From contig DASXFW010000260.1 in assembly GCA_036489395.1 (NCBI GenBank), positions 1-54,882 on the forward strand: 54,882 bases of DNA. Reading direction: 5' to 3'. The notes under the pieces were generated by a model that worked only from the letters and a program-made list of their open reading frames with translations, was not told where the DNA came from and did not search any database. The position numbers and the translations under genes are program-made. This document shows positions 51,697 through 54,882 of this stretch, piece after piece. The stretch's first letter is position 1, and each line of letters starts with the position of its first letter. The DNA comes from JASHVB01 sp036489395 (lineage in GTDB: Bacteria; Pseudomonadota; Alphaproteobacteria; Acetobacterales; Acetobacteraceae).

Positions 51697-52362
51697 TCAG
51701 CCAAGGTGTTTGGTGAAGAAATCCAGCGTCCGCTGCTGCGCCAGTTCATAGTCGGACTTGCTGAAGCTGCCGCGTTCGTCGCAGCCGAAGCCGTGCTGCG
51801 CGCCCATATAGACATAGGCTTCGGCCTTCGGCTGCGCGGCCCGGATTGCGTCCACGTCGGTCATCGGGATGGAGGCGTCCTTCTCGCCGAAGTGCATCTG
51901 CACCGGGCAATTCGCCGACTCATCCTTGGTGCCGGCAATGCCACCGCCATACCAGCAGGACGACGCGGCGAATTTCCGCGTGCGCGTGGCGCCCCACCAG
52001 GCGACGGTGCCGCCGAAGCAGTAGCCGACAATGCCGAGTTTCCTGCCGCCGAGGTGATTCGCCGCCGCCTCCACATCCGCCATCACTTGCGCATCGTTCA
52101 GTTTCATCCGCAGGTCGCGGCCTGCCGCGATATCGTCCGGCGTGTAGCCGAGCTCGACCCCGGGCTTCGCCCGATCGAACAGCGCCGGTGCGACGACCGC
52201 GTAGCCGTGCGAGGCGAACCGATCGGCCATCTCGCGAATGTGGTGGTTGACGCCGAAGATCTCCTGAATGACCACCAGCCCCATTGAGGCGTTCTGCGAG
52301 CCGGCGGTATAGGCGGAAAAGCTGAAGCCGTCGGCGGATTTGAGTTCGATCGTGCTGCCCAT
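51697..52362 (-). CDS. dienelactone hydrolase family protein
   Basis: A 221-residue cytoplasmic hydrolase of the DLH type. The nucleophile elbow GYCFGG has Cys115; Asp162 in FGEKDASIP and His190 in GAQHGF complete the Cys-His-Asp triad. EIFGVNHHIREMADRFASHGYAVVAPALF is the characteristic N-terminal part with Glu34, which in family members controls the Cys. CAGGAGAAC precedes the ATG at 52362; the frame is open upstream. Dienelactone hydrolases open the lactone in chlorocatechol breakdown, but many homologues have other substrates. It is convergent with the O-ligase gene. Confidence 0.9.
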   Translation of the reverse strand: MGSTIELKSADGFSFSAYTAGSQNASMGLVVIQEIFGVNHHIREMADRFASHGYAVVAPALFDRAKPGVELGYTPDDIAAGRDLRMKLNDAQVMADVEAAANHLGGRKLGIVGYCFGGTVAWWGATRTRKFAASSCWYGGGIAGTKDESANCPVQMHFGEKDASIPMTDVDAIRAAQPKAEAYVYMGAQHGFGCDERGSFSKSDYELAQQRTLDFFTKHLG

Positions 52363-52561
52363 GTCGTTCTCCTGATTATCTGCGGGTCTGGCGGGCGCGC
52401 AGCATGCCGTTGGCGAATGGCGCGTCAACCTCCATTCCGCGAAACCCGCGTTGGCCGCAAAAGTATGCGCCGTCGATGGTCGGATGGTGTATGAACCCGA
52501 TCCCTGCCGCGTAGCATGGCTGGACCGGCAATCATTTGCCGATCGGCCTGAGGTATGATGA

Positions 52562-54802
52562 ATGATGCTAATTCGTGTCTGGTTGATCGTTGTCGTTGCC
52601 GCGCTTGGTTTGTGCGGATGCAACGAACCGGTGCGGATCGGGATTCAGGCAGCACGCGCCGCCGGGGAGACGCCACAGCCGCACGCCGCTGTGGGGGCGC
52701 CCTTGCCCCATGCCGCGGCCGCCACTGCAACTCCATTGGCAGCAGCCCCGGTGCGGCGTGTTGCGGCGGCCGATCCTCCACCCCATGCCGCGGCGACGAT
52801 CACCGCGCCGCCGGTGCCGCAACCGGCCGGGCCCGGCCAGATCGTCGGCTTCCTGCTGCAGAACGATACCGATGCGCCGATGAAGTCGCGCGCGGTACGG
52901 TTTGGACAGATCTTTGTCCGCGGCCGGATGCCGGCAGGTTCCGGTCTTGTTGCCACAACGAACGGCAAGGCGGTGCCGACTCAGTTCGATGCCAAGACGA
53001 GTAATTCCGACGGCTCGATACGTTTCGGTGTTGTTACAATCATCGCGCCGCCGCTGTCGCCGGGACAGTCCATGCCGTTCATGCTCTCGAGCGCACCGGC
53101 CGCGACCGGGCTTGACATCCCGCTCGGCAGGCTCGGCGATGCCAACATCACAGTGGACATCAACGTCCGCGACGGTCAGCACTATCATCTGAATGTCGGG
53201 CAGATCGCCGCCGAGGCGGTCGCCGCGGGGCATGTCAGCCTGTGGCGGCACGGCCCGGTGGTCACCGAGGCGCGGATCGACAAGCCGATCGTCGGCTCCC
53301 TGCATCTGGAGCTGGACATTGCCGCGGACGCGGCCGGCGGCATCACGTCGGATGTGCAGGTCCGCAACGACTACGCCATGCAGCCGGTCGGCGGCCTGCT
53401 GTACTACGACGTCACGGTAACCTCGAACGGCAAGGACATCCTGCATCAGGACAACATCCGCCATCTGCAATACACTGACTGGCACATCATGGTGCACAGC
53501 GACGGCCAGCCCAGCCCGCACGTGGTGCATGACGCGGCGTACATCCTGCGCAGCGGCGCGGTGCTCAATTACGATCTCGCGGGCGGCGCCGATGCCAACT
53601 ACATCGAATGGGAGGCGAAGCGGCTAAGTGGTCCCACCTTTGGCATTCTGGGCAATTCGGATCTTGCCATGGGCATGGGGATGACCGGCGCGCGTCCCGA
53701 CATCGGTCCGGAGACCGCGGCGGATGCGGCCTGGATCATCACCCAGGATCCTCGCGCGCAGGCCTATGCCATTGCGCAGGCGGATGCGGACGGAACGATC
53801 CCCTGGCATTACTTTGACGTGGGGCATGGGCGCCAGTTGAACCTCGACGACTACCCGAAGATCTGGACCGATCCGCGCGGCTTGTTGAACGGTTCGGGTC
53901 TGCTGCAGGCGGTTTATCCATCCAACAACAAGGGCGGCTTCATCGTGCCTGGCAGCCAGTGCCAGTGCATGACGCTCGACCTGGGGCACCAGCCCGATCC
54001 GGCGTACGTGCCATATCTGATGACGGGCATTCGCTACTATCTCGACATGCTGGTCGATCAGGCGGCCTGGAGTCCGGTGGGAAGCACGCCGCGGCAGGAG
54101 CGCTTCGACAAGGACATCATCCTGAGCCTCAACGCGGACTGGGGTCAGCCGCGTAACGACGCGTGGGAGCTGCGGACGATCGACAACGCCGCCTACATCA
54201 TGCCGGACGATTATCCGCTGAAGGCGTATTTCAAAAAAATCCGGGACAACAACTACCAGTTTCTCCTGGACAACATACCGGCATTCACCCGGTTCGAGGG
54301 TGAGACGTACGGCTATTTCATGGCGTTCATCGGTAACAACCGAGCGTTTCCGCCGTGGCAGGAGGATTATCTGGGGCTGACCATCGGGCAGGCCGCCACG
54401 CAAGGCTATGCGCCGGCGCGCAAGGTTTACCAATGGATGGCGCATTGGATCGTTTATCGTTTCCTGAGCGGCGACAAGGGCTTCGATCCGCACGACGGCG
54501 CGGATTACCAGCTCCTGATCGAGCCGCAGGGCTTCCGGGACCATGACCATATGTACAAGACGTGGGCGGAGATCGGTCAGGCGACTGAAGACTCTACAAT
54601 GGCCACGCACGGACACTGGACCGGTTGGACATTCCCGATCGGGCAGTTGGAGGCGATGGCCGATCTCTCGACCGTCATGAACGTTCTCGACGATCCGGAT
54701 GCACGCAAGGCCTACGCGTGGCTCAAGGCGGAGACCGAGGCCAAGCCTCCCATGCCGCAGCGCACTTTGGAGTTCGACATTGTGCCGGCCGCCGCGCGGT
54801 AA
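52562..54802 (+). CDS. large secreted lipoprotein with RIFT-barrel-like N-terminus
   Basis: A 746-residue protein of unknown function. The N-terminus is a lipoprotein signal (MMLIRVWLIVVVAALGLCGC), with Cys18 or Cys20 as lipidation site. An Ala/Pro/His-rich linker (about 25-92) contains repeated PLPHAAA/PPPHAAA units. From about 95, VRFGQIFVRGRMPAGSGLVATTNGKAVPTQFDAK and DGSIRFGVVTI resemble the RIFT-barrel N-domain of YetA/PcRGLX-like polysaccharide-active proteins. The C-terminal half has many Trp/Tyr/His residues and looks like a helical toroid. A role in surface polysaccharide turnover beside the O-ligase is inference. Confidence 0.75.
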   Translation: MMLIRVWLIVVVAALGLCGCNEPVRIGIQAARAAGETPQPHAAVGAPLPHAAAATATPLAAAPVRRVAAADPPPHAAATITAPPVPQPAGPGQIVGFLLQNDTDAPMKSRAVRFGQIFVRGRMPAGSGLVATTNGKAVPTQFDAKTSNSDGSIRFGVVTIIAPPLSPGQSMPFMLSSAPAATGLDIPLGRLGDANITVDINVRDGQHYHLNVGQIAAEAVAAGHVSLWRHGPVVTEARIDKPIVGSLHLELDIAADAAGGITSDVQVRNDYAMQPVGGLLYYDVTVTSNGKDILHQDNIRHLQYTDWHIMVHSDGQPSPHVVHDAAYILRSGAVLNYDLAGGADANYIEWEAKRLSGPTFGILGNSDLAMGMGMTGARPDIGPETAADAAWIITQDPRAQAYAIAQADADGTIPWHYFDVGHGRQLNLDDYPKIWTDPRGLLNGSGLLQAVYPSNNKGGFIVPGSQCQCMTLDLGHQPDPAYVPYLMTGIRYYLDMLVDQAAWSPVGSTPRQERFDKDIILSLNADWGQPRNDAWELRTIDNAAYIMPDDYPLKAYFKKIRDNNYQFLLDNIPAFTRFEGETYGYFMAFIGNNRAFPPWQEDYLGLTIGQAATQGYAPARKVYQWMAHWIVYRFLSGDKGFDPHDGADYQLLIEPQGFRDHDHMYKTWAEIGQATEDSTMATHGHWTGWTFPIGQLEAMADLSTVMNVLDDPDARKAYAWLKAETEAKPPMPQRTLEFDIVPAAAR

Positions 54803-54870
54803 GGCACAAGGCACAAGGCACAAGGCACAAGGCACAAGGCACAAGGCACAAGGCACAAGGCACAAGGCAG
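54801..54870. repeat. heptamer tandem repeat (AAGGCAC)10
   Basis: Nine perfect and one imperfect (AAGGCAG) copies of AAGGCAC. The array starts inside the TAA stop of the preceding lipoprotein gene. A period of seven would shift any frame crossing it, but no gene is visible across it before the window ends. Confidence 0.95.
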
Positions 54871-54882
54871 AAGAATCCCCCC

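Noticed and set aside
53624..54865. 413-codon minus-strand frame beginning with repeated Cys-Leu-Val-Pro-Cys-Ala units
   Set aside because: Its start lies in the heptamer tandem repeat and the remainder is antisense to the lipoprotein gene; the repeated peptide is an artefact of the DNA repeat.
54801..54870. CRISPR-like array
   Set aside because: The units are seven bases with no spacers. Other tandem repeats in the window (23979-24056, 11151-11190) also lack spacers, and no cas gene is present.

Overview
The window looks like a chromosomal segment of a high-GC alphaproteobacterium, most likely Rhodospirillales/Acetobacteraceae. The basis is base composition, dense GTG/ATGA-coupled operons, cytochrome bc1 genes petB-petC, an aerobic HemF, a TIGR02302/DUF4175 protein coupled to lysA, and a PEP-CTERM protein together with an exosortase-type O-ligase. 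The assignment is inference from gene content; there is no rRNA in the window.

Layout. 0-5.7 kb: a minus-strand uptake/catabolism operon (alpha/beta hydrolase, amidohydrolase-like protein, TRAP binding protein, fused TRAP permease), divergent from a LysR regulator with a perfect T-N11-A operator between them. 5.8-8.1 kb: nucleoside phosphorylase (HpnG-like), SpoU methyltransferase, ABC-2 permease. 8.3-14.8 kb: a Type III-like restriction-modification locus whose mod gene has a frameshift, with a GxxExxY cassette bracketed by inverted 10-mer arrays between mod and res. 14.9-19.5 kb: decayed parDE, MFS/AraC pair, Uma2 nuclease, enoyl-CoA hydratase, tRNA-Arg(CCG). 19.7-31.6 kb: DUF4175-lysA operon, a hybrid histidine kinase, an oxoacid CoA-transferase pair, a hydrolase and an MFS exporter. 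31.7-40 kb: an accessory zone with a glycine-rich PEP-CTERM protein, SoxR with an adjacent VOC gene, a His-rich PadR regulator with a DOPA-dioxygenase-like gene, several toxin-antitoxin (TA) modules with broken toxins, duplicated fragments of hemF, an MFS gene and a TA antitoxin, and an unrecognised AT-richer two-gene unit. 40-44.2 kb: hemF, then petB-petC without a Rieske gene, then mtnP. 44.2-49.1 kb: two overlapping small membrane proteins, a 953-residue tandem-TIR protein, a RelE/XRE module and a VapBC module with a frameshifted antitoxin. 49.3-54.9 kb: RlpA, an exosortase-associated O-ligase, dienelactone hydrolase and a large secreted lipoprotein ending in a heptamer tandem repeat.

Themes. 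(1) Defence and addiction genes are abundant and many are decaying: at least three TA modules keep an intact antitoxin next to a toxin killed by a nonsense codon or frameshift. (2) A family of about 100-bp nested palindromes sits between genes at four places. (3) The strongest candidate for an undescribed system is the tandem-TIR/unknown-domain/HEAT-like protein at 44.7-47.6 kb, possibly with the small membrane-protein pair just upstream. (4) The absence of petA immediately upstream of petB, replaced by a 37-codon frame with a good ribosome-binding site, deserves checking. Several single-base frameshifts (mod, PemK-like toxin, VapB) lie in GC-rich stretches and could be sequencing errors; the two Trp-to-TGA toxin mutations are not explained that way.
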